Notes: a model not told the origin generated them from the letters alone. A DNA stretch of 64,000 nt from Dickeya fangzhongdai (GCF_002812485.1 NZ_CP025003.1:3100001-3164000); one strand, 5' to 3'. Shown: positions 1 to 13,713, numbered from the stretch's first letter. Translations and numbers: made by a program.

Positions 1-258
1 CGCCTGCATCACCGCGCCGCCCATCGCCAACCCCGCTCCGACCAGCATCACCGCCAGCGTGCGCGGCAATCTGAGCTGCCAGATAAACAACGATGAGTCC
101 GAATCCAGCCAGTGCGCCGGCCCAATCCAGCGCTCGCCGGCGCACAGGCTTATCGCCACGCCGACCGCCAGCAACAGCCATAACCCCAACAGCCGTTGGC
201 GATCTCGCCTGCGCTGCTGCTGTTTCAGTTGGGTATAACGCACCGGGGTTGACTGCAT
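1..258 (-). CDS. btuC: Vitamin B12 ABC transporter permease BtuC (N-terminal part)
   Basis: Only the first 86 codons lie in the window; the gene continues past base 1. The reverse-strand translation begins [20 protein letters not shown]. It continues with a hydrophobic segment ending SLCAGERW and with [24 protein letters not shown], which is the typical start of BtuC and related FecCD-type permeases. BtuC forms the inner-membrane channel of the BtuCDF cobalamin importer. The start is the ATG at 256-258, with AGGCGA about six bases upstream. In E. coli btuC follows ihfA; here the upstream neighbour is unrelated, so btuC probably has its own promoter in 259-541. Confidence 0.85.
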   Translation of the reverse strand, partial: MQSTPVRYTQLKQQQRRRDRQRLLGLWLLLAVGVAISLCAGERWIGPAHWLDSDSSLFIWQLRLPRTLAVMLVGAGLAMGGAVMQA

Positions 259-541
259 GGGGTCGCCTGCAATGAAAAATCGGATAATGGCAATCATGAT
301 GCGCATATCCGCAGTGATATCAAGCTGATGCCGTGAATTTTCGCCAGGGAATGGAAAGCGGCTCGCAAAGTATGCCGCCAGGGATCATGACCCATTCCCC
401 CGCCGCATTGTATGAGATGTGATTATCTTATCCAGATTGATTGTTTTTTAATCGCCGCAATCTCGGCTACCTTTATATCTATAGGTCATTATCAACACAT
501 CTGTTAGATCATCATCAACCAGTCATTCTGCGGGGTAAATT

Positions 542-796
542 ATGCTGACATCCCTTTGGCGCACGCTGTATCGCGGCCGGCGAAAAAACGAAAGCCGGCA
601 GACCGAGCCATCCGGCAACTGCGTCGAATGCGAATACAGCTTCTACAACCACGAAGCCAACCTGCCATTCGACCAGATTGAAGAGTGCCTGCGCGCCCGC
701 CGTGATGCGCTGATGCAGGAACATCCGCCGCTGAACGACCCCATGCCCAGCGCCATACGCCCGCGCTGGGCGGGCAAGTCATCAGGTTCAGGCTGA
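542..796 (+). CDS. Small hypothetical protein with CxxC motif
   Basis: An 84-codon reading frame starts at an ATG preceded by GGGG (534-537). It encodes an arginine-rich N-terminus, a CVEC motif near residues 27-30 and a helix-like middle ([17 protein letters not shown]). The composition is protein-like and the start signal is reasonable. I recognise no family. It overlaps the end of cobB by nine bases on the opposite strand. Other frames in this GC-rich stretch are also open, so this could be chance. Confidence 0.45.
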   Translation: MLTSLWRTLYRGRRKNESRQTEPSGNCVECEYSFYNHEANLPFDQIEECLRARRDALMQEHPPLNDPMPSAIRPRWAGKSSGSG

Positions 797-1612
797 CGGG
801 TGTCGCGCCAGCCAGGTGCGAACGAATTCCGCCACCACTTTGCTGGCAGGACCATAGATATGTTCGTCGAACTGGCTCTGCACCTGGCTGGGCTCCAGGT
901 TCAGTTCCACGGTATGAGCGCCGTGTACCTGTGCTTCGTGCACAAAGCCGGCGGCCGGATAGACGTTGCCCGAGGTACCGATGGCAACAAACAGGTCTGC
1001 TTGCGACAACGCATGATAAATGCGTTCCATCTCCAGCGGCATTTCACCGAACCACACCACGTGCGGACGCAACGGCGCCGGAAACTGGCAGCAGTGGCAA
1101 CGCTCATCCACGGAAACGTCGCCCGTCCACTCAAAGACCTGCCCGCTCTGGCTGCAACGCACTTTCAACAGCTCGCCATGCATGTGGATGATGCGCTTGC
1201 TGCCGGCGCGCTCATGCAGATTGTCAATGTTCTGGGTTACCAGCAGAAAATGATCGCCAAGCGCCGCTTCCAGTTCCGCCAGCGCCAGATGCGCGGCGTT
1301 GGGCGCAATCTCCGGCTGTTGTAACTGGCGGCGACGCTGGTTGTAAAAATTCTGAACCGTTTGCGGATCGCGATGAAACCCTTCCGGGGTGGCGACATCC
1401 TCCACCCGATGCTCTTCCCACAGTCCATCCGAGGCACGAAACGTGCGAATACCGGATTCGGCAGAAATCCCTGCTCCGGTAAGGACAACAACACGTGGTT
1501 TATTCACGTTTTTGACCACCAGATAATCAAGATGAAAAATGCGGGCACACAAACGCTGATGACGGAGACGCTTTCGCTGCCGAAAACGGTGTAATCGCTG
1601 ACGCGAGTGCAT
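788..1612 (-). CDS. cobB: NAD-dependent protein deacylase CobB (sirtuin)
   Basis: The 274-residue protein has the length of the long E. coli CobB isoform, including a basic N-terminal extension (residues 1-38). It removes acetyl and succinyl groups from lysines using NAD. Visible motifs are GAGIS (46-50), FYNQRRR (about 89-95, with the Tyr and Arg that read succinyl-lysine), QNID (127-130), catalytic His145 in HMHGE, and zinc ligands Cys153, Cys172 and Cys174/175. It is the last gene of the leftward lolCDE-nagK-cobB group, 86 bp after nagK. An internal start near [13 protein letters not shown] could give the short isoform. Confidence 0.96.
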   Translation of the reverse strand: MHSRQRLHRFRQRKRLRHQRLCARIFHLDYLVVKNVNKPRVVVLTGAGISAESGIRTFRASDGLWEEHRVEDVATPEGFHRDPQTVQNFYNQRRRQLQQPEIAPNAAHLALAELEAALGDHFLLVTQNIDNLHERAGSKRIIHMHGELLKVRCSQSGQVFEWTGDVSVDERCHCCQFPAPLRPHVVWFGEMPLEMERIYHALSQADLFVAIGTSGNVYPAAGFVHEAQVHGAHTVELNLEPSQVQSQFDEHIYGPASKVVAEFVRTWLARHPSA

Positions 1613-1698
1613 GTCTGCTCCTTAGATTGTCTTGAGAGCGCATCGACTAATACGCTCTGCGTCCGCCCTGACAGCGGGATTGTCAGTCGTGCCCGTCA

Positions 1699-2631
1699 TT
1701 AGGACTGACGCGGCGTCGGCTGACCCATCAAGTGTAGCAATGCTGCGCCGCGCACGCCGCCCGCATCGCCATAACGGGCTTTTTCAATACGCGGCACGCG
1801 GGCCACCGGCAACAGGCTGCCCGGCAATCGCTGCGGCAACTGGCGATAAATCTCGTCAAAATTCGACAAGCCGCCGCCCAGCACCACCAGATGCGGGTCA
1901 ACCAGCGTCAGCAGATTGCCGAGACACACCGCCAGCAACGCCAGATAGCGATCCACATGCGCCTGCGCCTCTGGATCGCCGGCGTAGAACGCCGCAATAA
2001 TTTCCGGCGCCGACAGCATACGCTGGTTGAAATGCGCATATAACCATTCGAACCCACGCCCGGAGAGGTAGTTTTCCACACAACCGACGCGACCGCAGCC
2101 GCATTTTACGCGCGGGATCGTCTCACCGAGAATATCCAATGCGTCAACCGGCAAACGAAAATGACCGAATTCGCCGGCGATGCCATTCTTCCCGTCCACC
2201 ACCTGCCCATTGACCACCAGACCGCCGCCCATGCCGGTGCCGAGAATAATCCCCAGCACCACCGGATAGGAGCGAAACGCCTCGTCCCAGGCTTCCGAAA
2301 GCGCAAAACAGTTGGCGTCGTTGCTGAGCCGAACCTCGCGTTGCAGCAATCGGCTGAGATCGGCGCGCAACGGCCGCCCCAGGGCGGCGGGCAGATTCGC
2401 GGCGAACAGGGTACCATCGTCGGCATTCTCCATTCCGGGCACCCCCACGCCGACCAATCCACGCCCGCCGACAAACGCATCGGCTTCTTCAGTCAGGGTC
2501 AGCAGGGTGCGCAGCAGAAGATCATAATCGTCCCGGGGAGTGGGAATCCGTTTTTGCCAGATACGCTGCAGATCGGCGTCAAACACCGCCAGCTCGATCT
2601 TGGTGCCTCCGATGTCAAAACCGTAATACAT
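1699..2631 (-). CDS. nagK: N-acetyl-D-glucosamine kinase
   Basis: This 310-residue ROK-family sugar kinase begins [18 protein letters not shown], with the phosphate-binding DIGGTK motif. It also has LGTGMGGG (nucleotide binding) and the ROK zinc motif [17 protein letters not shown]. It phosphorylates cytoplasmic N-acetylglucosamine released during cell-wall recycling, which fits nagZ elsewhere in the window. The ATG at 2629-2631 was preferred over an upstream in-frame codon because it matches the E. coli N-terminus. It lies 63 bp downstream of lolE on the same strand, as in E. coli. Confidence 0.96.
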   Translation of the reverse strand: MYYGFDIGGTKIELAVFDADLQRIWQKRIPTPRDDYDLLLRTLLTLTEEADAFVGGRGLVGVGVPGMENADDGTLFAANLPAALGRPLRADLSRLLQREVRLSNDANCFALSEAWDEAFRSYPVVLGIILGTGMGGGLVVNGQVVDGKNGIAGEFGHFRLPVDALDILGETIPRVKCGCGRVGCVENYLSGRGFEWLYAHFNQRMLSAPEIIAAFYAGDPEAQAHVDRYLALLAVCLGNLLTLVDPHLVVLGGGLSNFDEIYRQLPQRLPGSLLPVARVPRIEKARYGDAGGVRGAALLHLMGQPTPRQS

Positions 2632-2694
2632 GGACGCTCCCTCAGCTTCAGACAGCATGACGCCGCCACTGCGCTCGCGCAGTGACGCGCGGGT

Positions 2695-3942
2695 TTACTG
2701 GCCGCTCAATATCCGGGCCGGGTCGATGCGGCTGGCGCGGCGGGCCGGATACCAGCTGGCAATCAGGCTCAGCACCAGCGAAGTGGCCAGCACGATAATC
2801 ACATCCATCATATGCAGCTCCGACGGCAGAAAATCGATGAAATAAATATCGCCGGACAGAAAACGATGGCCGGTAAGCGCCTCAAGACCGCGAATGATCG
2901 GGGTCAGTTGCAGCGTGACGACAATCCCCAAGACCGTACCCACCACGCTGCCGAGCAGTCCGGCCAACAGACCGTACCAGACAAAAATGGCGCGGATCAG
3001 CCCATCGCCCGCTCCCAGCGTCCGTAATACGGCAATATCTCCGCTTTTGTCTTTCACCGCCATCACCAGCGTGGAAACGATATTGAAGCAGGCCACGCCG
3101 ATGACCAGCACCATCGCCAGGTACATGATGGTGCGGACCATTTGAATATCGCGGTACATATAGCCGTAAGTGCCGATCCAACTGCGAATATACACATAGA
3201 CATTGATGGCTTCGCCGGCGTCACGCACCAGCTTCTGAGCGGCAAACACATCCTGCGCCTTGATGGCGATACCGGTGATGCCGTCGCCCAGCTCCAGATA
3301 CTGCTGAGCATCGGCCAGCGGCACCAGCGCCAGGCTGTGATCCAGTTGGCCGCTTAGCTGCAAAATACCGGCCACCTGCAACCGAATGCGTTTCGGCTGC
3401 AGCAGTTTCATCTGCGGGTCGCTATTGGGAATCATCACGGTTACCCAGTCGCCGTTTTTCACGCCCAGCGTATCCGCCACGCCCTTGCCGATAATGACTT
3501 GCTGCGCGCTGGCATGAAAACGCGACCAGGCGTTATCCTGCACGAACTGCGGCAAGGCGCTAAGTTTCAATTCCTGTTCGGGATCCACGCCTTTGAACTG
3601 GATCGCCTTCAGGCTAGCGCCGTTTTCCAGCAAACCGGTAAAACTGACGTAAGGCGCCGCGGCGGCGACGCCGGGAACACGTTCAATCTTCGGCAACAGC
3701 GGTTGCCAGTCCCGGAACGGCTGGTTGACCGCTTCGATTTCGCCATGCGGCACCACGGCCAGAATACGGTTGTTTAGCTCGCGCTCGAAGCCGTTCATCG
3801 CGCTCAGACCGACGATCAGCACCGCCACGCCGAGCGCAATGCCCAGGGTGGAAATCACCGAAATCAGCGACACCATGCCGCTGCGGCGGCGCCCACGGCT
3901 GAAGCGCAATCCAACCAGCAGCGAAAGCGGAGGAAAGGTCAT
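2695..3942 (-). CDS. lolE: Lipoprotein-releasing ABC transporter permease LolE
   Basis: LolE is one of the two inner-membrane permeases of LolCDE, which extracts outer-membrane lipoproteins and hands them to LolA. The 415-residue protein has an N-terminal membrane helix ([29 protein letters not shown]), a large periplasmic domain, and three C-terminal helices of the MacB/FtsX type ending in [24 protein letters not shown]. Its start overlaps the lolD stop by four bases, typical of translational coupling. Order lolC-lolD-lolE is conserved. Confidence 0.97.
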   Translation of the reverse strand: MTFPPLSLLVGLRFSRGRRRSGMVSLISVISTLGIALGVAVLIVGLSAMNGFERELNNRILAVVPHGEIEAVNQPFRDWQPLLPKIERVPGVAAAAPYVSFTGLLENGASLKAIQFKGVDPEQELKLSALPQFVQDNAWSRFHASAQQVIIGKGVADTLGVKNGDWVTVMIPNSDPQMKLLQPKRIRLQVAGILQLSGQLDHSLALVPLADAQQYLELGDGITGIAIKAQDVFAAQKLVRDAGEAINVYVYIRSWIGTYGYMYRDIQMVRTIMYLAMVLVIGVACFNIVSTLVMAVKDKSGDIAVLRTLGAGDGLIRAIFVWYGLLAGLLGSVVGTVLGIVVTLQLTPIIRGLEALTGHRFLSGDIYFIDFLPSELHMMDVIIVLATSLVLSLIASWYPARRASRIDPARILSGQ

Positions 3943-4646
3943 TGCGGCGCCCCCATCAGGGTCAATTCCTGCTGCAACTGACCGTCGCGCATTTCCAGCT
4001 GACGGCCAAGGCGGCTGGCTAAACGCAGGTCATGGGTCACCACCAGAAAAGCGGTGCCCTGACGCACATTCAGCTCACCCAGCAATTCGAAAATGGCGTC
4101 GGTAGTGCGTTGATCGAGGTTGCCGGTAGGTTCGTCCGCCAGCACCAGCGACGGGCTATTGACCAGCGCGCGCGCAATCGCCACCCGCTGACGCTCGCCG
4201 CCGGACAGTTCTGAAGAGCGGTGCTGACTGCGCTGAGCCAGACCAACGGCGGCTAGCATGGCCTGCGCCTTCTCTTTCGCCTCTTTCGGCGCCACATTGC
4301 CTATCAACAGCGGCATCGCCACGTTTTCCAGCGCGGTGAAGTCCGGCAGCAGGTGATGAAACTGATAGATGAAACCCAGCTCGCGGTTGCGTATCGCCGC
4401 TTTGGCGGCGGCCGACAGCTGGTTCAGCGCCTGGCCCTGAAATATCACGTCGCCGGACGTCGGCGCATCCAGCCCGCCCAGCAAATGCAACAACGTACTC
4501 TTGCCCGAGCCGGAACTGCCGACGATCGCCATCATTTCGCCAGTCTGCATCTCGAATGACACATCACGCAGCACATCGGTGGACAGGTTGCCTTCCTGAT
4601 AGCGTTTACACAGCTGACGACACTGCAATAAAGGTGAATTACTCAT
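3939..4646 (-). CDS. lolD: Lipoprotein-releasing system ATPase LolD
   Basis: LolD is the cytoplasmic ATPase of LolCDE. The 235-residue protein shows Walker [10 protein letters not shown] (43-51), the signature [15 protein letters not shown], and Walker [13 protein letters not shown] followed by the H-loop (VVTHD). The ATG at 4644-4646 gives the family N-terminus MSNSPLLQC; a longer frame upstream is Cys/Trp-rich and lies inside lolC, so it was rejected. The gene overlaps lolC by eight bases and lolE by four, so the three are surely co-translated. Confidence 0.97.
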   Translation of the reverse strand: MSNSPLLQCRQLCKRYQEGNLSTDVLRDVSFEMQTGEMMAIVGSSGSGKSTLLHLLGGLDAPTSGDVIFQGQALNQLSAAAKAAIRNRELGFIYQFHHLLPDFTALENVAMPLLIGNVAPKEAKEKAQAMLAAVGLAQRSQHRSSELSGGERQRVAIARALVNSPSLVLADEPTGNLDQRTTDAIFELLGELNVRQGTAFLVVTHDLRLASRLGRQLEMRDGQLQQELTLMGAPQ

Positions 4647-5841
4647 AACGTAAAGCCTCTGCGGGATGGGTGGCGGCCGCGCGCCAGGAAGGATAAAGCG
4701 TGGAAAGCAGCGCCAGCAGCATCGCCACCAGCGCAATGGCGATCACCTGCGCCGGCAGGATCTGCACCGGCAGCGCGCCGCCGTCAATCAGCAGCCCGAG
4801 CATCGGCATCAGTGTATTGAGCTGACTGGCCAGCACCATACCCAGTATCGCCCCGACCAGCGCCCCCATCACACCGGCGCCGCCGCCCTGTACCATAAAT
4901 ACCGCCATAATCTGGCGGCGGGTCAGCCCCTGCGTCTGCAAAATAGCGACCTCGCCCTGTTTTTCCATCACCAGCAAGCCCAACGAGGTAATGATATTGA
5001 ACGCGGCGACGGCCACAATCAGGCTTAGCAGCAGCCCCATCATGTTTTTCTCCATCCTCACCGCCTGGAACAGCTCGCCTTTGCGTTCGCGCCAGTCTTT
5101 CCACGCCGTCCCCGGCGGCAACGCCTGCTGGCTGAGCGTGTCCACCGCCAGCGGCTGATTGAGCCACAGCCGCCAACCAGTAATGTTGCCGAGCGGGTAG
5201 CGCATCAGGCGTGAGGCGTCCTGCTGATTGACCAGCAACTGATAGCCATCCACTTCGCTGCGGGCGGAAAAGGTGCCGGCCACGGTAAACAAACGCTGGC
5301 TGGGCACGCGCCCCATCGGCGTCAGTTGGCTGGCGCTGGTGACCATCAGCCGTAACTGGTCGCCCGGCTTAACGCCAAGCTGACTGGCCAACCGCTCGCC
5401 GAGAATCACCTGATACTGCCCCGGCTGCAGTTGCTGCAAACGGGTATTGACCAGGTAGTTCGCCAGCGGCTCCTGCTCGTCGGGGTTAACGCCGAGCATC
5501 ACGCCCACCGCCACGCTGCGGGCGCTTTGCAGCACCACGTCGCCGGTCGTCAGCGGCGCGACACGGCTGATGCCTTTCAGGCTGGACAGCGAAGAAGACG
5601 GCAGCGTCTGCGGATCAAGGGAGCCTTGCGGCGTGGTGATGATGGCCTGAGGCATCAGCCCCAGAATGCTGTTTTCCAGTTCCCGCTCAAAGCCGTTCAT
5701 CACCGACAGCACGGTGACCAGCGCCATCACGCCGAGGGTGATGCCAATAGCGGACAACCAGGAAACAAACCGCCCGAAGCGGTCCGCGGCCCGCCCTCGC
5801 ATGTAGCGCAGGCCGATGAAAAGTGCGACAGGTTGATACAT
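4639..5841 (-). CDS. lolC: Lipoprotein-releasing ABC transporter permease LolC
   Basis: LolC is the permease of LolCDE that recruits the chaperone LolA. The 400-residue protein begins [25 protein letters not shown], with a first membrane helix ([22 protein letters not shown]), a periplasmic domain, then three C-terminal helices ending [23 protein letters not shown]. It is the first gene of the leftward group and divergent from mfd, with 128 bp between the start codons holding both promoters. Confidence 0.97.
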   Translation of the reverse strand: MYQPVALFIGLRYMRGRAADRFGRFVSWLSAIGITLGVMALVTVLSVMNGFERELENSILGLMPQAIITTPQGSLDPQTLPSSSLSSLKGISRVAPLTTGDVVLQSARSVAVGVMLGVNPDEQEPLANYLVNTRLQQLQPGQYQVILGERLASQLGVKPGDQLRLMVTSASQLTPMGRVPSQRLFTVAGTFSARSEVDGYQLLVNQQDASRLMRYPLGNITGWRLWLNQPLAVDTLSQQALPPGTAWKDWRERKGELFQAVRMEKNMMGLLLSLIVAVAAFNIITSLGLLVMEKQGEVAILQTQGLTRRQIMAVFMVQGGGAGVMGALVGAILGMVLASQLNTLMPMLGLLIDGGALPVQILPAQVIAIALVAMLLALLSTLYPSWRAAATHPAEALRYE

Positions 5842-5969
5842 GAAATCCGTCTGGATGAGGTTGCTAAAGCAAAGTGAACAAGGATAATAAAGGGTAGTAC
5901 CACTTTATGGAACCCTAACCCTCTCTCTTCCCGACTTTTTCTTAGTGGATATCGAGACCTGATAATCGG

Positions 5970-9422
<3,453 letters not shown>

Positions 9423-9481
9423 TTATTTTTCTGCCCTAATTTGTGATGGCCCGACTAAAATCAAAGGAATAACCGCCGATA

Positions 9482-9679
9482 TATACCCAAGTAATTCGAG
9501 TTGCAGGAAGGCGGCAACCGCGCGAACCCCCAGGCGCTTATTCAAATCAGTGACGGGGGAACGACAACTCAACAGTAAGCAGAGTTGAACGCAGCGTGCA
9601 GTAGCCCCGCAGAGGCAAGGTCCAGGGAGGGCCGAGTAATAAAGCCAACACACCTGCAACTTAAAATGTAACGGGTATA
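9482..9679. repeat. ERIC-like intergenic repeat with internal insert
   Basis: The ends form an imperfect inverted repeat: TATACCC...GAGTTGCAGG at 9482-9507 and CCTGCAACTT...GGGTATA at 9653-9679. Inside, the stretch around 9524-9565 (GAACCCCCAGGCGCTTA and CAGTGACGGGGGAACG) resembles the centre of the enterobacterial ERIC/IRU element. At about 198 bp it is longer than the usual 127 bp, with some 70 extra bases in the right half. It lies between mfd and the EAL gene, at the edge of the accessory block. Confidence 0.7.
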
Positions 9680-9715
9680 GAAAAACTATAAGGTCAGCTA
9701 AAGGGCCACACACAA

Positions 9716-11221
9716 ATGAATAAACTAATCGCTTTTTTGACCTTTTTAGCGATGTTCGCCGTGGGCTTATGTGCTATTTACTACCAGGACTATCGTGCTG
9801 AGCGTAAGAGCGCTTACGCCAACGCGGAAAGGGCGGTCAAAAATATCGAAGATATCCTCGACGAAGCTAAAGATGCGGTGGAAGACAGCAAACCGCTACT
9901 GGCTCAGTCCTGCACGCCTGACGTCATCCGACAGTTGAATATGACGGCGGCGATCGCCAGCCATCTGCGTACCGTCAGCCTGATAAAAAATGATGTGGTG
10001 TACTGTTCGTCGCTGTATGGCGTGGATAATCGCCCGGCGTCGCTGGGACGCTTTCATATGCGGGAACTGGCGCTGCTGGCCGGCAACTCCGTCACGCCGG
10101 AAAGGACGCTGATTATGTATCTCGGCACCACGGCGGACGGCAGCATCGGCGTGGCGATACATGGCCAGCATTTAACCAACGTGCTGGATCTACTCAGCAA
10201 GCGGCGGGACCTGTATTTACTGGTCGGCAATACCTGGATATCGCGTGATAATAAGGTATCGGCATTTAACCTCGACGATTCGCGTAATTTTGTCATTATC
10301 CCTTCCAGCCGCTACCACTTTTCCATCCTTTTTCCCCACGACGACAAATATTCTCTTGCCGACTTTTGGAATCAGGAAAAAATGACGTTGCTGGTGGTGT
10401 TCCTGATTGCCCTCGGCTCCGGTTTTCTGGCTTATAAATATTCGACACGTTTCAACTCGCCTTATGACGGCATTCGACGCGCCATCGAAAATCAGGAAGT
10501 GCTGCCCTATTACCAGCCGGTTATCGCCACCGAATCACAGGAAATTTACGGTGTGGAAGTGCTGGCGCGCTGGCATCACCCGAAGAGCGGTTTTATTTCC
10601 CCCGATATTTTTATTCCGCTGTGTGAACAAAGCGGTTTGATTATCCCGATGACCCGCTCGTTAATGAGCAGCGTAGTGCGCGATTTAACATCCCATCTCG
10701 ACACCCTGCCGGACCATTTGCATATCGGCATCAATATCAGCGCCCAACACTGCCAGTCCGACGATTTTATTACCGACTGTCAGAACTTCATCGCCGCTTT
10801 TGGCGAGAAAAAAGTGCATTTGATCATTGAAATTACCGAGCGGGAAAAAATCGAAATTACACCGGAGACTATCGCCTTCTTCAAAAAACTAAGCGACGCC
10901 GGCGTGCTGATCGCGCTGGACGATTTCGGCACCGGCTATTCCAATTTTGACTATCTCAGAAAACTGCATGTGAACGTCATCAAGATCGATCAGTCGTTTG
11001 TCAGCATGATCGACGAGGACGATCCGCAATCCAGCACGCTGGTCAACTGCGTTATCGATCTGGCGCAACAGATGAACCTGATGACCGTCGCCGAAGGGGT
11101 GGAAACCGAATATCAGGCCGCGTTTCTATCTCGCAAACAGATCAATTTCATGCAGGGATATTTCTTCTCCCGACCGCTGCCGTTTGACGAACTGGCGCGA
11201 ACCTGGCTCAGCAAACGCTGA
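9716..11221 (+). CDS. CSS-motif EAL-domain cyclic-di-GMP phosphodiesterase
   Basis: This 501-residue membrane protein has a first helix at 4-22, a periplasmic CSS domain with the CSS tripeptide at 97-99 and a second cysteine at 66, a second helix at about 224-241, and a cytoplasmic EAL domain from about 250. EAL catalytic signatures are present: EVLARW (281-286, EVL in place of EAL), Asn340 in NIS, Glu372 in IEITE, LDDFGTGYS (401-409), Lys423 in KIDQSF, Glu460 in VAEGVET, and QGYFFSRPLP. It should therefore hydrolyse c-di-GMP. In related E. coli proteins the CSS cysteines form a disulfide sensed through DsbA/DsbB. It stands alone after the ERIC-like repeat. Confidence 0.9.
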   Translation: MNKLIAFLTFLAMFAVGLCAIYYQDYRAERKSAYANAERAVKNIEDILDEAKDAVEDSKPLLAQSCTPDVIRQLNMTAAIASHLRTVSLIKNDVVYCSSLYGVDNRPASLGRFHMRELALLAGNSVTPERTLIMYLGTTADGSIGVAIHGQHLTNVLDLLSKRRDLYLLVGNTWISRDNKVSAFNLDDSRNFVIIPSSRYHFSILFPHDDKYSLADFWNQEKMTLLVVFLIALGSGFLAYKYSTRFNSPYDGIRRAIENQEVLPYYQPVIATESQEIYGVEVLARWHHPKSGFISPDIFIPLCEQSGLIIPMTRSLMSSVVRDLTSHLDTLPDHLHIGINISAQHCQSDDFITDCQNFIAAFGEKKVHLIIEITEREKIEITPETIAFFKKLSDAGVLIALDDFGTGYSNFDYLRKLHVNVIKIDQSFVSMIDEDDPQSSTLVNCVIDLAQQMNLMTVAEGVETEYQAAFLSRKQINFMQGYFFSRPLPFDELARTWLSKR

Positions 11222-11345
11222 GCCAGCGTGTCGCTTCACCGACGTCTGACGATAAACACGGTTTATCCGTCCCTCCGTCTTTACAAGCTCGGAGACAAGC
11301 GGTAAATTCCCGCCCCTTCTCTACTGGCATGGGGATAAAAAAACA

Positions 11346-12695
11346 ATGTTTGTCGGCTTTGACTATGGTACGGCCAACTGCTCGCTGGCCGTAATGGAAA
11401 ACGGGACGCCGCGCTTGCTGCGGCTGGAGCAACAGTCTCCCTATTTGCAGTCGATGCTGTGCGCGCCCAGCCGCGAGGCGGTCAGCGAATGGCTGTGGCG
11501 GCATCATCAGGTCACGGCGGAAGGTGAAAACGCCCAACTGCTGCAACGCGCCATCAACCACAACAGTGAGGAAGATATTCGGGTTCAGCCGGACAGCGTC
11601 AGGTTCGGGCTGGCGGCGCTGGCGCATTACATGGATGACCCGCAAGACGTGTGGTTCGTGAAATCGCCCAAGTCGTTTCTCGGCGCCACCGGGCTGAAAG
11701 CCCAGCAAATAGCGCTGTTTGAAGATCTGGTCTGCACCATGATGCTGCACATTCGCCAGCAGGCCGAGCAACAGCTCGACCAGCCGATCGAGCAGGCGGT
11801 GATTGGCCGGCCGATCAACTTTCAGGGAATAGGCGGCGAAGAGTCCAACCGTCAGGCACAAGGCATTCTGGAACGGGCGGCACAACGCGCCGGATTCCGG
11901 CAGGTCGCGTTCCAGTTTGAACCGGTGGCCGCCGGCCTCGATTTCGAAGCCACGCTGCAGCAGGAAAAACGGGTGCTGGTCGTGGATATCGGCGGCGGCA
12001 CCACCGACTGTTCGATGCTGCTGATGGGGCCAGACTGGCGCGCCCGCCGCGAACGCGAGGAAAGTCTGCTGGGTCACAGCGGCTGTCGGGTCGGCGGCAA
12101 CGATCTGGACATCATGCTGGCGTTTCGGCAGTTCTGCCCGCTGCTGGGGATGAACGGCATCACCGAGAAAGGCACCGCGCTGCCGGTGTTGCCCTGGTGG
12201 AACGCCGTCGCCATCAACGACGTGCCGGCGCAGGCGGAATTCTACAGCAGCGCCTGCGGCAAGCTGCTGCGCGATTTGATCCGCGATGCGCGCGAACCCG
12301 ACCGGGTAGAGCGCCTGCTGACGGTATGGCGCCAGCGGCTCAGCTACCGTTTGGTTCGGCTGGCGGAAGAGCAGAAAATCGCCTTGTCGCAGGCCGACAC
12401 CTCACAAGCTAGCCTGCCGTTTATCGCGCCGGATCTGGAAACCCGCGTCAGCGTGAATCAACTGGAAGAGGCGATCGCCCAGCCGCTGGAGCACATCAAA
12501 CAGCAGCTCATTCAGGCCCAGAAAAACAGTCAGACCCGACCGGATGTGATTTACCTGACCGGCGGCAGCGCCCGCTCGCCGTTGCTGCGCGCCGCCATCA
12601 GCGAATGTCTGCCCGATGTGCCGATCGCCAGCGGCGACGACTTCGGTTCCGTCACCGCCGGGCTGGCCCGCTGGGCCGAGACACTGTTCCGTTAA
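11346..12695 (+). CDS. yegD: YegD-family Hsp70-like protein
   Basis: The 449-residue protein has an actin-like ATPase fold: phosphate 1 motif FVGFDYGTANCSLAVM, FVKSPKSFLGA, IGRPINFQG, FEPVAAGLDFEAT, phosphate 2 DIGGGTTDCSM and adenosine motif YLTGGSARSPLLR. It matches E. coli YegD (450 residues) across its whole length. It lacks the substrate-binding domain of DnaK, so it is an orphan Hsp70 relative of unknown client. In E. coli yegD is at a distant locus. It follows the EAL gene by 124 bp, with its own likely promoter. Confidence 0.92.
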   Translation: MFVGFDYGTANCSLAVMENGTPRLLRLEQQSPYLQSMLCAPSREAVSEWLWRHHQVTAEGENAQLLQRAINHNSEEDIRVQPDSVRFGLAALAHYMDDPQDVWFVKSPKSFLGATGLKAQQIALFEDLVCTMMLHIRQQAEQQLDQPIEQAVIGRPINFQGIGGEESNRQAQGILERAAQRAGFRQVAFQFEPVAAGLDFEATLQQEKRVLVVDIGGGTTDCSMLLMGPDWRARREREESLLGHSGCRVGGNDLDIMLAFRQFCPLLGMNGITEKGTALPVLPWWNAVAINDVPAQAEFYSSACGKLLRDLIRDAREPDRVERLLTVWRQRLSYRLVRLAEEQKIALSQADTSQASLPFIAPDLETRVSVNQLEEAIAQPLEHIKQQLIQAQKNSQTRPDVIYLTGGSARSPLLRAAISECLPDVPIASGDDFGSVTAGLARWAETLFR

Positions 12696-12751
12696 CACAT
12701 TATTCCGTTAAAACACGGTGCCGATAAACGGTATTCCGTTCGTCAAACGCC

Positions 12752-13567
12752 TCAGGACACGGCTGTCGTGAGGCGTTCAAACCAGCGCTGGCTGTCGTAA
12801 TCGTCAGTCAGCACAATCCCGAATTGCTGTTGCAGGCAGTCCAGATAATCACGATGGCTGTCGAGCCTTCGTTCGCTTTTCTGCCCATGTCGGGTCACGA
12901 TCAGACGGTTGTCCGATAACGTCACTCGCCCTTGCGGCGTTACGCGGGTACAAAGCGATTTGCTGGTGAAAGGCGACGACGGCGAGGTCTGGTGGTAATG
13001 CGCCATGTCGGCGTACTCCTCCAACTGTCGGGGTTGCGGCGTAAACTTGTACTGAGGTTTCCACGCCTGGCCCGCCGTCAGTTGCTGCAACTGGTAGCCG
13101 TCATCCGTGGCCGCCACCCGATAGCTGACCCGATCTTCGCGGGACACCGCGCCAGACAACGGCACCGGCACACAGAACGAATCGCCGAAACTGATATCGG
13201 CGATCACCGCCCCCTGCGGCAGTTCGACTTTCAGAAACAGATGATCGAATGGCTGCCCGTAATGACCGTCGTCGTTCCACACCTGACCGGACAGCAGTTG
13301 CACGTCAAACCCCAATGCCTTCAGCAGCAGATAAAATCCGTAATTGAGTTCGTAGCAGAACCCGCCGCGTCGCTCATCAACGATCTTGCGATAGATGGCG
13401 GAAGGGTCCAGGCGTATCGGTTTCCCGAACACCACATCCAGGTTTTCAAACGGAATATGCGTAAGATGAGCAAGATGGAGCTGATGCAGCAGTAAAGCTG
13501 GCTCCGCAGGCAATAAACTGACGCCAATACGTTGCAGATAGCGTTGAACTTCTGAATTATCCAGCAT
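12752..13567 (-). CDS. nhoA: Arylamine N-acetyltransferase
   Basis: The 271-residue protein is a NAT-family enzyme that moves acetyl groups from acetyl-CoA to arylamines, hydrazines or arylhydroxylamines. The catalytic triad is visible: Cys71 in RRGGFCYE, His109 in PFDHLFL and Asp124 in ADISFGD. The N-terminal HIPFENLDVVFGKPI stretch is typical. It converges on yegD with a 56-bp gap. The natural substrate is not deducible; symbol by similarity to E. coli nhoA. Confidence 0.92.
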   Translation of the reverse strand: MLDNSEVQRYLQRIGVSLLPAEPALLLHQLHLAHLTHIPFENLDVVFGKPIRLDPSAIYRKIVDERRGGFCYELNYGFYLLLKALGFDVQLLSGQVWNDDGHYGQPFDHLFLKVELPQGAVIADISFGDSFCVPVPLSGAVSREDRVSYRVAATDDGYQLQQLTAGQAWKPQYKFTPQPRQLEEYADMAHYHQTSPSSPFTSKSLCTRVTPQGRVTLSDNRLIVTRHGQKSERRLDSHRDYLDCLQQQFGIVLTDDYDSQRWFERLTTAVS

Positions 13568-13600
13568 ATGTCTTCCCGGTGCCTGAATAAAAGCCTATCC

Positions 13601-13656
13601 CCGTCATACTTCAGGTTGCAGGAAGGCCAATACACCCGCAGCTTGAAGTATGACGG
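13601..13656. repeat. Short inverted repeat, ERIC-end type
   Basis: Two 22-base arms (13601-13622 and 13635-13656) match as inverted repeats at 19 of 22 positions, with 12 bases between them. The arm sequence CCGTCATACTTCAGGTTGCAG is the terminal sequence type also seen, decayed, at 9653-9679. The element consists of little more than the two ends, so it looks like an ERIC-type repeat that lost its core. It lies just upstream of the nhoA-like start. Confidence 0.65.
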
Positions 13657-13713
13657 TATAAAACCTCCAATGTGCGATTGATAATACCCCTTCGCTGCCT
13701 ATTGATAAACGGG

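Noticed and set aside
441..478. Possible promoter (TTGTTT ... TTATAT) before the small ORF at 542
   Set aside because: Spacing of 26 bases between the two boxes is too long for sigma-70.
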